From: Candidatus Poribacteria bacterium
Lineage (GTDB): Bacteria > Poribacteria > WGA-4E > WGA-3G
DNA: 5,897 nt
Direction: 5' to 3'
Assembly: GCA_028818995.1 (NCBI GenBank)
Contig: JAPPMR010000919.1
Location: 1-5,897, forward strand
Part shown: positions 5,679-5,897 of the stretch, one piece after another
How positions within the stretch are numbered: the stretch's first letter is position 1
How the letters are laid out: the number at the start of each line of letters is the position of its first letter
Notes under the pieces: generated by a model
Database searches by the model: none
What the model was told of the DNA's origin: nothing
Seen by the model: only the letters and a program-made list of their open reading frames with translations
Program-made: the position numbers and the translations under genes

Positions 5679-5897
5679 ATGGGTTTCAAATTTGGATATA
5701 GTACATTACGATGGCAACAACCGGATTTTGAGAAACTGTTAACACAACTCAAGGATGCTGGTTGGGATGGTTGGGAAATGCGGCAATCCTTAGATTGGGC
5801 AGGTACACCGCGACGTATTCGGCGAATGTGTGAGAATGTTGACATGCCCGTCGCTGCAGTCACTGCACGCGGACTTCCGATTGATAAAAACCCGGAA
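5679..5897 (+). CDS. Sugar-phosphate isomerase/epimerase-like TIM-barrel protein, N-terminal 73 residues (runs off right edge)
   Basis: This open frame starts at the ATG at 5679, 7 nt after AGAGGAG (5665-5671), and stays open to the window end. The visible start, MGFKFGYSTLRWQQPDFEKLL, then LKDAGWDGWEMRQSLDW and VAAVTARG, matches the first strands and helices of xylose-isomerase-like TIM barrels: an N-terminal strand, then a helix, then a G(W/Y)xGxE-type strand. Such proteins are sugar isomerases, epimerases or dehydratases (for example IolE-like), usually 250-300 aa with metal ligands that would lie beyond this window. It is transcribed divergently from the Gfo/Idh/MocA gene, suggesting a shared pathway and shared control. 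The fold call is reasonably sure; the reaction is not. Confidence 0.75.
   Translation, partial: MGFKFGYSTLRWQQPDFEKLLTQLKDAGWDGWEMRQSLDWAGTPRRIRRMCENVDMPVAAVTARGLPIDKNPE

Overview
The window looks like a bacterial chromosome of moderate, slightly AT-leaning composition with compact, conventional genes. It joins a type I restriction-modification locus (left, minus strand) to a small sugar-metabolism cluster (right). The pairing of a Gfo/Idh/MocA dehydrogenase with two xylose-isomerase-like TIM-barrel proteins, together with GC-rich palindromic repeats between genes, resembles environmental lineages such as Candidatus Poribacteria. That assignment is recollection-based and tentative, because nothing in the window is phylogenetically decisive.

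Layout from left to right: (1) 1-1027, minus, the 5' part of hsdS, the specificity subunit, running off the left edge. (2) 1028-1147, a 120-bp gap. (3) 1148-3565, minus, hsdR, a full-length EcoAI/EcoEI-like restriction/translocase subunit. (4) 3566-3622, a short gap holding a GC-rich hairpin. (5) 3623-4378, minus, a hydroxypyruvate-isomerase-like TIM-barrel protein. (6) 4379-4559, a gap with a promoter and a tandem pair of palindromic repeats. (7) 4560-5525, minus, a Gfo/Idh/MocA oxidoreductase. (8) 5526-5678, a divergent promoter region. (9) 5679 to the end, plus, the 5' part of a second sugar isomerase/epimerase-like protein.

How they work together: HsdR (nuclease plus SF2 translocase) and HsdS (DNA recognition) need an HsdM methyltransferase, which is not in the window and probably lies beyond the left edge. 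The three sugar proteins form a divergent redox/isomerase module whose substrate cannot be read from sequence.

The most notable observation is in hsdS. Its two target-recognition domains are near copies of each other: 87 of 103 visible residues are identical with no gaps, at an exact in-frame 693-bp offset. A normal type I enzyme carries two different domains and reads an asymmetric bipartite site. This one is predicted to read a symmetric, palindromic bipartite site. Secondary observations are a nested inverted/direct repeat between the sugar genes and a palindromic TTGCAA that can act as the -35 box for both divergent promoters. I see no wholly new multi-gene system.
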